A DNA stretch of 64,000 bases. It comes from Peptacetobacter hiranonis (GTDB lineage Bacteria > Bacillota > Clostridia > Peptostreptococcales > Peptostreptococcaceae). The stretch spans positions 1,612,001 through 1,676,000 of the forward strand of contig NZ_CP036523.1 of assembly GCF_008151785.1 (NCBI RefSeq), in the 5' to 3' direction. The notes beneath the pieces were generated by a model, which worked only from the letters and a program-made list of their open reading frames with translations, was not told the DNA's origin and made no database searches. Both the position numbers and the translations under genes were made by a program. Shown here piece by piece: positions 33,937-41,465 of the stretch. How positions within the stretch are numbered: the stretch's first letter is position 1; each line of letters opens with the position of its first letter.

Positions 33937-35283
33937 CTAAAATGGTGCTATATCATCCAACTCACCTTGCTCAAGGAGCTTATCCAAATCATACTTATAA
34001 ACTCTATTCAACTCCTCATCAGAGTGATACAACCTCTTCCTATCTGAATCAAAGAATAGCTTAAGTCTACAATCGACCTTACCAGTAACCCTATTCTTCA
34101 AAACTGTTAGAAATGTCTCATCGGTGCCTCTCTCATCGTCGACTACTCTATTTAAAAACAACTCATAGTCACACAAATTCACTATCTCACTAGCACCGCT
34201 GACATCAAACATGTCTATATTTCTCTCTTTGGTTTTCTTAGGATGAGCTACCAGAATAATTACCAAACCATATTTCTTAGCTAAGTTTTTCAAATCTCTA
34301 ACAAGTAACTTCTGAGACTCATACTTATCAACTTGATTATCCATACTCAAAGTCATTAAGTTATCAATCACAAACATTCTTACTCCATGTTTCAGCCATA
34401 AATGTTCAATCACACCACACATATTTTTTTCGTTTGCGATAACATCTTCAGAGTAAATAAACAACTTTCCCCTTATCCACTCTCTTATTAATTCTCTAGC
34501 CTGTTCTGATGGAGCATTGAACTTAGCTCCATACATAGTTTGATATTTTTTAATATCACATTCTGAAACTACACATTTCCTAAACCAATCCATAACAGTC
34601 TTACTTGGCAATTCCCCAGAATAAAGCATTGCCTTCTGACCAACATCAATTGCACTAGCTAAAAACTGGTTAATAATTGTCGACTTCCCTGCTCCTGGTT
34701 TACCAGATAGAACTGTAAGAGTTCCGTATCTGAATCCGTCCATAACACCATCTAATTTTCTAAATCCAGTTGGAATATTTTTATAATCCTCATAACTGTC
34801 ATCAATATCAGCAGCATCAACATAACTACTCTGAGCTGAGCTATTCTTTGAAATAATACTTTTAAGTTCATCAACATCTGACTGAATTTCAGTTATTTGC
34901 TTTGAGTTGATATTATTTAATAGCTCCTGAGCTTGTGTCTGTATCTCTCTCACCAAATACTTCTCTTTCAAGATCTGGATATGAGTATCTATATTCCGAG
35001 TCGTAGTCACTATAGATACCAAACTTGTAAGATATGTAACTCCTCCTATAGAATTAAGTGTTCCTCGTTTCTCAAGCTCATCTGTCAGAGTAATCATATC
35101 GACTGCCTTGTTTTGATTTAATATATTTATCATCGCATTGAATATTTCTTTGTGTGCTGCGTGATAAAATAAATCAGCTTTTATCTCTCTAGCTTTAAAG
35201 GTTACAGAGTTTTCTACTAGGAATGCTCCTAATACGGATTGCTCTGCTTTAGTATCAATTACTGGAGCATTCAACTCCTTCAC
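33937..35283 (-). CDS. dnaB: Replicative DNA helicase DnaB
   Basis: The 448-residue hexameric helicase has the DnaB N-terminal domain (PVIDTKAEQSVLGAFLVE) and the RecA-like C-terminal ATPase with Walker A GKPGAGKST near residue 195 and Walker B MFVIDNL. It follows the initiator gene by 9 bp. Confidence 0.94.
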   Translation of the reverse strand: MKELNAPVIDTKAEQSVLGAFLVENSVTFKAREIKADLFYHAAHKEIFNAMINILNQNKAVDMITLTDELEKRGTLNSIGGVTYLTSLVSIVTTTRNIDTHIQILKEKYLVREIQTQAQELLNNINSKQITEIQSDVDELKSIISKNSSAQSSYVDAADIDDSYEDYKNIPTGFRKLDGVMDGFRYGTLTVLSGKPGAGKSTIINQFLASAIDVGQKAMLYSGELPSKTVMDWFRKCVVSECDIKKYQTMYGAKFNAPSEQARELIREWIRGKLFIYSEDVIANEKNMCGVIEHLWLKHGVRMFVIDNLMTLSMDNQVDKYESQKLLVRDLKNLAKKYGLVIILVAHPKKTKERNIDMFDVSGASEIVNLCDYELFLNRVVDDERGTDETFLTVLKNRVTGKVDCRLKLFFDSDRKRLYHSDEELNRVYKYDLDKLLEQGELDDIAPF

Positions 35284-35292
35284 CTCCTACTC

Positions 35293-36216
35293 TTACAAAT
35301 CTGTAAATCTACTAAAAGAACTTTCAACTGCAGACTCAACTGCTTTTTCTATTTTCTTTTGAGAAATCGGCATTTCGTTTAAGTATGCCTCAAACTTAGT
35401 ACCGAAAAGTGTCTCTGGTCTTAAGTACTGGTTCATCCTTTCATCGTTTAACCATGACCGACACTTATTATCAATTACCTTTTTAAAATCTTCTAAAGTA
35501 AATCCTTCATTCAGACGAGCATCTATAAAGCGACGTGTCTTATCAGAATTATGCTTGTAGTTTTTATTAGCTTTTTTGTTAAGGTACTCGACTATATCTA
35601 TATATATATTTATATATATATCTTTGTTCCGACGTTTACGTCGTGTCCGAGAGCACGTTTTCGTCTTGTCGGAGAAGACGTTTACGTCAGACCCCCTTCC
35701 GACGTTTTCGTTTTGTCGCACAAGACGTTTACGTCTAGCCCACTCGACGTTTACGTCGCACCCTTCTGACGCATTCGTCATACCCTCTTCTGAAAAAATT
35801 TCTTCTCTCATTTCGTAAAATTTATCTGTAAAAGTGAAATAACTTCTAGTACCTTCTGCAGTATTTTTTACAACCTTGCTTTTTAAAAGTCCTAAATATT
35901 TTCTCTGACGCATATCCTTTTGAGTTCTCTCAGAACAAGACTCAAACTTCTCATCAAAATCTTCTGGTTTTTCACATAGATTATGAATTATAATTCTAGC
36001 CAATCTTTCTTTTGAAATATTTAGTATTGGAATATCATCAAGAACCTTGTTGTAGAATATCCAATGATACATCTTTCCATCTTCTTCACAGAAGTATGTC
36101 GCAGTTTTACCAGAATTGATAATATCCTCAATATCTCTGAGAATAAGAGCCTCATCCAGAGAAACACCTTGCCTCATCAGCTCCTCTTGCTTAAACCCTA
36201 AAACCTCTACTCTCAT
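35293..36216 (-). CDS. Phage replication initiator with Phg_2220_C domain
   Basis: The protein has an N-terminal winged-helix-like part, a basic central linker encoded by the iterons, and a C-terminal conserved phage domain (VEYLNKKANKNYKHNSDKTR, then the LNEGFTLEDFKKVIDNK and YLRPETLFGTKFEAYLNE motifs). It is expected to bind the origin inside its own gene and load DnaB. The ATG at 36216 is chosen for its spacing from AGGGTGG. Confidence 0.85.
   Translation of the reverse strand: MRVEVLGFKQEELMRQGVSLDEALILRDIEDIINSGKTATYFCEEDGKMYHWIFYNKVLDDIPILNISKERLARIIIHNLCEKPEDFDEKFESCSERTQKDMRQRKYLGLLKSKVVKNTAEGTRSYFTFTDKFYEMREEIFSEEGMTNASEGCDVNVEWARRKRLVRQNENVGRGSDVNVFSDKTKTCSRTRRKRRNKDIYINIYIDIVEYLNKKANKNYKHNSDKTRRFIDARLNEGFTLEDFKKVIDNKCRSWLNDERMNQYLRPETLFGTKFEAYLNEMPISQKKIEKAVESAVESSFSRFTDL
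35592..35780. other. Putative phage replication origin
   Basis: Seven related repeats around GACGTTTACGTC lie at about 35631, 35654, 35677, 35701, 35725, 35746 and 35768, roughly 22-24 bp apart, or two helical turns. A run of alternating A and T (35592-35624) lies directly beside them as an unwinding element. The array is inside the initiator gene, as in lambda O. Confidence 0.75.
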
Positions 36217-36230
36217 TTCATTCACCACCC

Positions 36231-36259
36231 TTGAAAATTATATTTTTGTGTGATACACT
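36231..36259 (+). promoter_or_regulatory. Plus-strand promoter for small RNA 2
   Basis: TTGAAA at 36231-36236 and TACACT at 36254-36259 are separated by 17 bp. The promoter points toward a terminator about 45 bp downstream, against the early operon. Confidence 0.6.
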
Positions 36260-36265
36260 CAAATC

Positions 36266-36335
36266 AGTCAATGTTAATTTAAGTGAACCACCTTGTTCAC
36301 GATTGGAGATCTGCTGGTAACAGGTCTCCTTTTTA
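36266..36335 (+). ncRNA. Putative small RNA 2 in the prophage
   Basis: A transcript of about 70 nt would contain a perfect hairpin, GTGAAC-CACCTT-GTTCAC, then a terminator stem GGAGATCTG/CAGGTCTCC followed by T residues. The layout and the terminator sequence TTGGAGA...TCTCCTTTTT are the same as in small RNA 1. It lies in the gap between the initiator and antirepressor genes. Confidence 0.6.
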
Positions 36336-37052
36336 TTTTTTTCCCACATGTGGTCTAAAAAATTTCTTAAGAATAAATAACTGTCCTCTCTGAGTAATAA
36401 GCACAACTGGATTTTTATTATTCTTATAAAAGCTATACTCACAAATCCCTCTCTCAAGAGCATATTGAGTAGGCTCTTTCCCATTCTTCAAAAGAATGTT
36501 CCACATCTTCAAAATTTCTTTCAGACCTCTCTCACTTATCGCTTTACCTTCACTGCTTATAAGCTTTGCCATACCTCTAAGAGTAATCGAATTAGTTCGA
36601 CCAACTATTCTCTCAAGAATTTCCTCAGTAGCTTTGAAATTTTCTTCCAAAAGAAGAATGTCCCTGCTCTCAGCTTTCTGTGTATTATCCAAATAGGTCT
36701 TAATCCTTAAATCCCTCAAGGCTAATGAAAAATTCTTCCTAAAATTCTTTGCGTGTTCATTTTCCACCTTAAAAGCTAACCAGTAGAAAAAGCTCTCTGG
36801 TATGTAATCACCTTTTTCCCACTTGTGGGAAAAACCATATTCTTGACTATATTTGTTTATTCTATCTAGTCTCATATTTCTGTATTCCTTACCATTTGAC
36901 TTAGTTATCTTAACAAGTCCTAACACTTCTGCAGCATCTTCAATACTGATTGATATTGTCATATCTTCATTTTGTACTGCCTGTATATCTTCAAAATTAA
37001 ATAGACTAACAAGCTCTCTATCTTGTGGAGCTACTATTACTTCTGCTGGCAT
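36333..37052 (-). CDS. Phage antirepressor-like protein with KilAC-type C-terminus
   Basis: The 239-residue protein has an N-terminal Bro/ANT-like region (ISIEDAAEVLGLVKITKSNGKEYRNMRLDRINKY) and a C-terminal KilAC-like domain (SITLRGMAKLISSEGKAISERGLKEILKMWNILLKNGKEPTQYALERG). Such proteins act on phage repressors or on DNA early in infection. Two copies of the TTTCCCA palindrome lie inside its coding sequence, encoding FSHKWEK and the last residues FRPHVGKK. It has a GGAGG ribosome binding site. Confidence 0.72.
   Translation of the reverse strand: MPAEVIVAPQDRELVSLFNFEDIQAVQNEDMTISISIEDAAEVLGLVKITKSNGKEYRNMRLDRINKYSQEYGFSHKWEKGDYIPESFFYWLAFKVENEHAKNFRKNFSLALRDLRIKTYLDNTQKAESRDILLLEENFKATEEILERIVGRTNSITLRGMAKLISSEGKAISERGLKEILKMWNILLKNGKEPTQYALERGICEYSFYKNNKNPVVLITQRGQLFILKKFFRPHVGKK
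36338..36357. repeat. TTTCCCA palindrome copy 1 (partial)
   Basis: The sequence TTTTTCCCACATGTGGTC keeps the left half and centre of the family repeat. It lies at the last codons of the antirepressor gene. Confidence 0.55.
36814..36834. repeat. TTTCCCA palindrome copy 2
   Basis: TTTTCCCACTTGTGGGAAAA lies inside the antirepressor coding sequence. Confidence 0.7.
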
Positions 37053-37069
37053 CTCAAACCCTCCTTGCC

Positions 37070-37089
37070 TTTTCCCAGATGTGGGAAAA
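37070..37089. repeat. TTTCCCA palindrome copy 3
   Basis: TTTTCCCAGATGTGGGAAAA lies between the stop of the membrane protein gene and the ribosome binding site of the antirepressor gene. Confidence 0.75.
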
Positions 37090-37090
37090 T

Positions 37091-37312
37091 TTATTTTGTA
37101 GTAGTTGTTTTTCTTCTTCTAGTAGTCGCTGGTTTCTTTTCTTCTTCAGCTTCCTTTGCTTCTAGCTCTTTACTCTCTTTTATAGTCTTTAAAAGAATAC
37201 TAAAGAACATACCGAAAAATGTATATCCAAATGCAAAAAGCATTAAGTTGAACTCTCCAGCTACAAGCTGATATGCTGCTAATGAAAATGCTAAAATATA
37301 AGTTGCTTTCAT
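37091..37312 (-). CDS. Small phage membrane protein
   Basis: The 73-residue protein has two hydrophobic segments (about residues 3-20 and 24-44) and a charged C-terminal tail (KESKELEAKEAEEEKKPATTRRRKTTTTK). It is flanked on both sides by TTTCCCA palindromes. The function is unknown; superinfection exclusion or a holin-like role would be speculation. Confidence 0.6.
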   Translation of the reverse strand: MKATYILAFSLAAYQLVAGEFNLMLFAFGYTFFGMFFSILLKTIKESKELEAKEAEEEKKPATTRRRKTTTTK

Positions 37313-37333
37313 ATTGTTTACCTCTCTTTCATT

Positions 37334-37351
37334 TTTCCCAGATGTGGGAAA
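37334..37351. repeat. TTTCCCA palindrome copy 4
   Basis: TTTCCCAGATGTGGGAAA fills the gap between the stop codon at 37352 and the ribosome binding site of the membrane protein gene. Confidence 0.75.
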
Positions 37352-37549
37352 TTACATATTTCTTTCTTTATCTCCAAATAACTCTTCTCTTATCTTTCTT
37401 ACTTCATCCCAATCAATAGGAGCTACAAATGGAGTGATGTCTATTCTTGGTACTTCTCTGTAAGCTTTCATAGCCTCTTCCTTTGTGTATATGCCATGTC
37501 TGTTTAAGTTTTTCCAGATACGTTCCATTCTTTCTTCATGAGTTTCCAT
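37352..37549 (-). CDS. Small phage protein of unknown function
   Basis: The 65-residue protein begins METHEERMERIWKNLNRHGIYTKEEAMKAYRE and ends FGDKERNM. The ATG at 37549 follows GAGGTGA. A helix-turn-helix-like pattern is possible in the first half, but no family is recognised. Confidence 0.55.
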   Translation of the reverse strand: METHEERMERIWKNLNRHGIYTKEEAMKAYREVPRIDITPFVAPIDWDEVRKIREELFGDKERNM

Positions 37550-37554
37550 AAATC

Positions 37555-38040
37555 TCACCTCTTTATCTTTTCAAGTGCTATTTTTAGATTTACTACATCC
37601 TTCATCAGTTTAGTCAATGTAGTGATTGCTTGATCAGCCACTTCAATTTCATCATCAGTAATCTGTCCGTCCTCTAATATCTTCAACAAAACATCTTTTG
37701 CATTATTTGCCTGGCTTAGAGATCCCATTAACATGATTGATGCTTTATACATATCTGAGTCGCTTTCTAAGTTAAAACTGCAACCAAACTTTTTACCAAT
37801 AGGGCATACATTGTTGCAATAGTGATTGATTAGATATGGAGCTTCATAAACCTCAGCCATTTTTATTACTTCTTCTGGGTGTGCATCCGTCTTATCACTC
37901 TCTATATTAAAAATTCTGCATTTATTGATACTTGTAAGTAGAGCTGCATCTTCTCTATTAGAGAAAAACTTATTTTTATCTATAGCTGATATTCTTGCTT
38001 TGTAGTAAATGTTGTTTCCTACTGTTGCCACCTTGCTCAT
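37555..38040 (-). CDS. XRE-like phage regulator with Cys cluster
   Basis: The 161-residue protein has the pattern NIYYKARISAIDKNKFFSNREDAALL with a following AEVYEAPYLINHYCNNVCPIG, as in a family of clostridial phage helix-turn-helix proteins. A Cys cluster (CNNVCPIGKKFGC) could bind metal. The C-terminal half is a helical bundle. It probably regulates early genes. Confidence 0.68.
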   Translation of the reverse strand: MSKVATVGNNIYYKARISAIDKNKFFSNREDAALLTSINKCRIFNIESDKTDAHPEEVIKMAEVYEAPYLINHYCNNVCPIGKKFGCSFNLESDSDMYKASIMLMGSLSQANNAKDVLLKILEDGQITDDEIEVADQAITTLTKLMKDVVNLKIALEKIKR

Positions 38041-38062
38041 TATTATCACCTCGCTTTAGTGA

Positions 38063-38215
38063 TTAATCTTGTTGAGTTATTTTTATTAATTTAGGAATTT
38101 CTTCTACTGCGTGCTGAATCCGACGAAGTAGTGTGTTTATATAATCCACTTTTTCTTGAAACTCCTTATCGTCAATCTCTAGCTTAACTTTTACAGTTAA
38201 TTCCTTTTCTTTCAT
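38063..38215 (-). CDS. Small phage protein, 50 residues
   Basis: The frame begins MKEKELTVKVKLEIDDKEFQEKVDYINTLLRRIQHAVEEIP and ends QQD. It starts directly after the stop of the gene at 38217, using the ribosome binding region AGAGAGG at the end of that gene. The function is unknown. Confidence 0.55.
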   Translation of the reverse strand: MKEKELTVKVKLEIDDKEFQEKVDYINTLLRRIQHAVEEIPKLIKITQQD

Positions 38216-38294
38216 TTTAAAAATCCTCTCTTTCCCCATTAGTGAAAGTCTTGATTGATATAGATGGAAATCTTTCTTTTATCGCTCTTAACAT
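38213..38294. repeat. Direct repeat of about 80 bp, copy 1
   Basis: The sequence is about 93 percent identical to 38953-39034. It covers the last 25 codons of one regulator gene and the start of the next gene. Confidence 0.75.
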
Positions 38295-38726
38295 ATTGTC
38301 TGACATTTTTAATTTTCCACTTTCTACTTTTTTTAAATCGTATGGGTTTATACATGTATTTTTAGCAAATTCATAAAGACTTTCACCTACTATTCCTCTT
38401 AGAATGAATAAATTTTTTGATATTTTATTAGGAAAATCTTCCTCTAAAAGAGTTTCCATTCTAAGTTGCTCTTCTTTATCAAGCTGCTCTTTTTTTATTT
38501 CCATACTTTTTTCAAATTCTTTTAACTCTTTTGTTTTGAAAAATATAAACACATTTGTATATATGCCTTCTTGCACAAATTCTATTTTTTCTACTGTCCC
38601 GCCTCTACGTGAATTTATATTTGCTATAACCGCTAGTAGCTCAGCGTGCAGAAATCTATTATTTGGATTTCCATAACAATCCTTATTACTTATATACTTA
38701 ACTGATTGATAATACTGTTCTTCCAT
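38217..38726 (-). CDS. XRE-like phage protein, paralogue A
   Basis: The 169-residue protein ends in a helix-turn-helix-like domain (NLFILRGIVGESLYEFAKNT through KVESGKLKMSDNMLRAIKERFPSISIKTFTNGEREDF). The C-terminal 70 residues are closely similar to the protein at 38957. The N-terminal half has a beta strand and coiled coil. It may bind DNA. Confidence 0.62.
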   Translation of the reverse strand: MEEQYYQSVKYISNKDCYGNPNNRFLHAELLAVIANINSRRGGTVEKIEFVQEGIYTNVFIFFKTKELKEFEKSMEIKKEQLDKEEQLRMETLLEEDFPNKISKNLFILRGIVGESLYEFAKNTCINPYDLKKVESGKLKMSDNMLRAIKERFPSISIKTFTNGEREDF

Positions 38727-38739
38727 TTCTATTTCTCCT

Positions 38740-38955
38740 TTACTTATCCAATGCTCCAGATAAATCTTTAAAATATCTGTTTAAATCTGTATCTATTGCT
38801 TTATCTAACATCTCATCTGTTGTTGGTGTAGATAGACCTAAATGTTTCTCTGCCTTATGAATAAACTCTCTATAAGTTTCTGTATTACTAGAGTTTGTAT
38901 CTACATCACAAATTCTTTTATCTAGTAACTCTTTTGTTAATTTGAAACCTGACAT
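38740..38955 (-). CDS. Small phage protein of unknown function
   Basis: The 71-residue protein begins MSGFKLTKELLDKRICDVDTNSSNTETYREFIHKAEKHLGL. The ATG at 38955 is preferred because the longer frame runs into the upstream gene. It lies between the two similar XRE-like genes. No family is recognised. Confidence 0.5.
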   Translation of the reverse strand: MSGFKLTKELLDKRICDVDTNSSNTETYREFIHKAEKHLGLSTPTTDEMLDKAIDTDLNRYFKDLSGALDK

Positions 38956-39034
38956 TTTAAAAATCCTCTCTTTCTCCATTAGTGAAAGTCTTGATTGATA
39001 TACATGGAAATCTTTTCTTTATAGCTCTTAACAT
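38953..39034. repeat. Direct repeat of about 80 bp, copy 2
   Basis: This is the second copy of the repeat at 38213-38294. The pair suggests duplication of a regulator-plus-small-gene unit and could recombine. Confidence 0.75.
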
Positions 39035-39505
39035 CTCATCTGTAATTTCCTTTTTTCCACTTTCTACATTTCTAATATCAGATTCTTCTATTCTTGTTCT
39101 CCAAGCAAATTCATATTCACTTTCATCTAAAATAGCTCTTAATATCCTTAAATTTTTTGCTATTTCATTAGGGAAATCTTCTTTTTCACTTCTTCTTTTT
39201 GCATACTCTATACGTCTTTTAAAATTTTCTTCTTTTAGTTTATTTGCTTCTTCTAATTCTTCTTCTGACAATTGATATCTATAAGTTATAAGTACATCTG
39301 TACATCCATCATTATCATTCAAATATTTTATATGTTTTATTTCTGTAGAAGGATCCCTATTAACTTTTTCAAGGAAATCATCAATATTATTGTTTAATTG
39401 ATAATTATCTTGTTTACCGGTAAACCCTATACCGGAAAATCTTATATTTCCCCAATACCAATCTTTCTTTGGAAGCTGTCCTTTTAGCAACATTAAATCA
39501 TCCAT
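38957..39505 (-). CDS. XRE-like phage protein, paralogue B
   Basis: The 182-residue protein has a C-terminal helix-turn-helix-like domain (NLRILRAILDESEYEFAWRT through KRFPCISIKTFTNGEREDF) shared with paralogue A. Its N-terminal half (LLKGQLPKKDWYWGNIRFSGIGF) is different. The ATG at 39505 follows GAGGTGAT. Confidence 0.6.
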   Translation of the reverse strand: MDDLMLLKGQLPKKDWYWGNIRFSGIGFTGKQDNYQLNNNIDDFLEKVNRDPSTEIKHIKYLNDNDGCTDVLITYRYQLSEEELEEANKLKEENFKRRIEYAKRRSEKEDFPNEIAKNLRILRAILDESEYEFAWRTRIEESDIRNVESGKKEITDEMLRAIKKRFPCISIKTFTNGEREDF

Positions 39506-39591
39506 TTTTATCACCTCTTTTTTTAGCCGTTAAGACCTCTATCGTCTATATTTTGATATTTATCTTTTTAGATAGCCATTTTAAAATACAA

Positions 39592-39792
39592 TTAATAGTT
39601 GAATTTTTCCCCAAAAAAAATTTCTTCTATTGTTGAATTGAAAAAATCCGCTATTTCTTTAGCTTTAGATAAACTTGGTTTTGCTTTACCTAATTCTATT
39701 CTGCTATATGCTTGTTGCGTTATTCCAAGGATTTTAGCAAGTTCTTTTTGAGAAAGCTTTTTTTCTTCACGCATTTTTTTTAATTTTGACAA
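39592..39792 (-). CDS. Cro-like XRE regulator
   Basis: The 66-residue protein is a single helix-turn-helix domain (KMREEKKLSQKELAKILGITQQAYSRIELGKAKPSLSKAKEIADFF). It starts with TTG, eight bases after AAAGGAGG. It is divergent from the CI-like gene, so it is the probable Cro protein or early regulator of the lytic switch. Confidence 0.85.
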   Translation of the reverse strand: MSKLKKMREEKKLSQKELAKILGITQQAYSRIELGKAKPSLSKAKEIADFFNSTIEEIFFGEKFNY

Positions 39793-39815
39793 GAAAGTTT
39801 CCTCCTTTCTTTTTT

Positions 39816-39830
39816 ACAATGATTTATTGT
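39816..39830. promoter_or_regulatory. Operator-like repeat O1
   Basis: ACAATGATTTATTGT is an inverted repeat (ACAAT/ATTGT) in the cro leader, matching O2 and O3. Confidence 0.55.
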
Positions 39831-39839
39831 TTAATTGAA

Positions 39840-39868
39840 GTATATCACAACCATTTATTGTATTCAAG
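39840..39868 (-). promoter_or_regulatory. Early lytic (cro) promoter
   Basis: On the minus strand TTGAAT and TATACT are separated by 17 bp, followed about 50 bp later by the cro start. The promoter overlaps O2. Confidence 0.7.
39847..39861. promoter_or_regulatory. Operator-like repeat O2
   Basis: ACAACCATTTATTGT lies within the spacer between the cro -35 and -10 boxes, so bound repressor would block transcription. Confidence 0.6.
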
Positions 39869-39885
39869 ATATTTTTTTATTTTTT

Positions 39886-39900
39886 ACACCATTTAATTGT
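39886..39900. promoter_or_regulatory. Operator-like repeat O3
   Basis: ACACCATTTAATTGT is the third copy and lies nearest the CI-like gene. Confidence 0.5.
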
Positions 39901-39906
39901 ATTTAT

Positions 39907-39935
39907 TTGTATTATACACTTTAAAATTGTATTAT
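39907..39935 (+). promoter_or_regulatory. Probable repressor-maintenance promoter
   Basis: TTGTAT and TATTAT are separated by 17 bp and point to the CI-like gene. Transcription would start at or just before the ribosome binding site, giving a very short leader. Other -10 choices nearby are possible. Confidence 0.4.
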
Positions 39936-39957
39936 GATTATGAAAGGAGTTGTTGAA

Positions 39958-40578
39958 ATGGCTAATTTACAAGATAGATTGAAAAGTTTAAGAAAAGAAA
40001 ATAAATACACTCAAGAAGATATTGGCAAATTTTTAAATATGACTACTAGTGGATACGGATACTATGAACAAGGTAAAAATAAACCTCCACTTGAAATTCT
40101 ACAAAAGTTAGCCTCTCTTTATTCTGTTTCACTAGATTATCTACTTGGTAATGATGACGTTAGATTAAAAAATGAAATAAAAATAGATAATGTTGTTAAG
40201 CTTCCAGTTTTAGGATCAGTAAGAGCTGGAACTGGTGGATGGGCAATTGAAGAAGTTATCGGTCATGAATATGCTTTTAACCTTTGTGCTGATACATCTG
40301 ATTATTACTACCTGAAAGTTAAAGGTGACAGTATGGAGCCACGAATATCAGAAGGTGACTTAGCTCTTGTTAAGAAACAATCTGATGTTGAGTCTGGTGA
40401 CTTAGCAATTGTATTAATAAATGGAGATGAAGGTGTTATCAAAAAAGTTATAAAAAGAGATGATTGTTTAGAGCTACATTCATTCAATGCATATTATCCA
40501 GTTAGAGTATTTTCTGGACAAGCTCTTCAAGATGTTAAAATAATTGGTAAAGTAATTAATACAACTAGACATTGGTAA
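39958..40578 (+). CDS. CI-like repressor with LexA-type autopeptidase
   Basis: The 206-residue protein has an N-terminal helix-turn-helix (KENKYTQEDIGKFLNMTTSGYGYYEQGK) and a C-terminal S24 peptidase. The cleavage site is Ala90-Gly91 (VRAGTGG), catalytic Ser125 is in GDSMEP, and the catalytic Lys is in GVIKK. It should keep the prophage silent and self-cleave when RecA is activated. The ATG at 39958 has AAAGGAG upstream and is preferred to the earlier in-frame ATG. Confidence 0.92.
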   Translation: MANLQDRLKSLRKENKYTQEDIGKFLNMTTSGYGYYEQGKNKPPLEILQKLASLYSVSLDYLLGNDDVRLKNEIKIDNVVKLPVLGSVRAGTGGWAIEEVIGHEYAFNLCADTSDYYYLKVKGDSMEPRISEGDLALVKKQSDVESGDLAIVLINGDEGVIKKVIKRDDCLELHSFNAYYPVRVFSGQALQDVKIIGKVINTTRHW

Positions 40579-40603
40579 ATTTTTAAAACGAGGTGATTAT
40601 ATT

Positions 40604-41434
40604 ATGGGTATATTTAGCTTCTTCAAAAAAGCAAGAGAAACTATGAGAGAAATTAATGAGGAAATAAAGAAAGAGGATGCTTTTAAAGAATTTGTTTTCT
40701 CTATTGGTGATGACTTATATGAAGTTGATGAAAAAAATCCTTATGCTGGAACATTTAAAGAAGTTCCTCTATTTAAAATGGAAGAACCGACTGAAGAGTT
40801 TTTAAAATCATTAGCTAGAAAGCCAGATAAAGAAGTTGATTATTGGAAATTTATAAAACATAGTGGAACAACTAAAGATCCAGAATGTTATATTGTATTT
40901 GATTTAGAAACTACAGGTTTAGAAGCTCATAAAGAAGCTATAACAGAAATAGCTGCTATTAAATTTGATTATGATGAGCCTGTAGAATATTTCCATACAT
41001 ATGTTAATCCAAAGAAAAAAATACGAGAAAAAATAACTGACTTAACTGGTATAACAAATGAGATGGTAGCTTCTGCTCCTCCTATAGAGTATGTACTACC
41101 TAATTTCTTAAAGTTTATAGATAAATATACACTTATATCTCATAATGTGTCTTTTGATATGTCTTTTATATTAGACCCTATGTACAATTTAGGATATAAA
41201 AAACCTGGTAATAAGGCTATAGATACATTGGCTCTAGCTAGAAGATTTATGAAGGATGAAGATACAGGAAAAAGACTTTCTAGTTATAAACTGGAAGACC
41301 TTAAATATCAATTAGGATTACCACTAGATGTTTATGATATAAAATCTCATAATGCTTTATATGATACAAAAGTTGCTTATTTCTTATATAAAAATTGTCG
41401 TGAGTTAAAAGAAGAATATTATAAATATAAATAA
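40604..41434 (+). CDS. DnaQ-like 3'-5' exonuclease
   Basis: The 276-residue protein has an N-terminal helical region and a DEDDh exonuclease domain: FDLETTGL (Exo I), ISHNVSFDMSF (Exo II) and SHNALYDTKVAY (Exo III). It is similar to the PolC/DNA polymerase III epsilon exonuclease. It lies directly after the repressor and is probably expressed in the lysogen, so it may act in lysogenic conversion or defence rather than phage replication. Confidence 0.85.
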   Translation: MGIFSFFKKARETMREINEEIKKEDAFKEFVFSIGDDLYEVDEKNPYAGTFKEVPLFKMEEPTEEFLKSLARKPDKEVDYWKFIKHSGTTKDPECYIVFDLETTGLEAHKEAITEIAAIKFDYDEPVEYFHTYVNPKKKIREKITDLTGITNEMVASAPPIEYVLPNFLKFIDKYTLISHNVSFDMSFILDPMYNLGYKKPGNKAIDTLALARRFMKDEDTGKRLSSYKLEDLKYQLGLPLDVYDIKSHNALYDTKVAYFLYKNCRELKEEYYKYK

Positions 41435-41445
41435 AAAATAGATAC

Positions 41446-41465
41446 TTTTCCCAAATGTGGGAAAT
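41446..41465. repeat. TTTCCCA palindrome copy 5
   Basis: TTTTCCCAAATGTGGGAAAT lies 11 bp after the exonuclease stop codon. Confidence 0.7.

Noticed and set aside
35592-35780. CRISPR array
   Set aside because: The repeats are short (about 12-14 bp) and lie in coding sequence with 8-11 bp spacers; the pattern fits iterons, and no cas genes are present.
35551-35818. Plus-strand frames across the iteron array
   Set aside because: They are repeat-driven shadows of the initiator gene and have low-complexity sequence.
36218-36484. 88-codon minus-strand frame ending in KNIIFKGGE
   Set aside because: It lies largely within the antirepressor gene in another frame, has no ribosome binding site, and its end overlaps small RNA 2.
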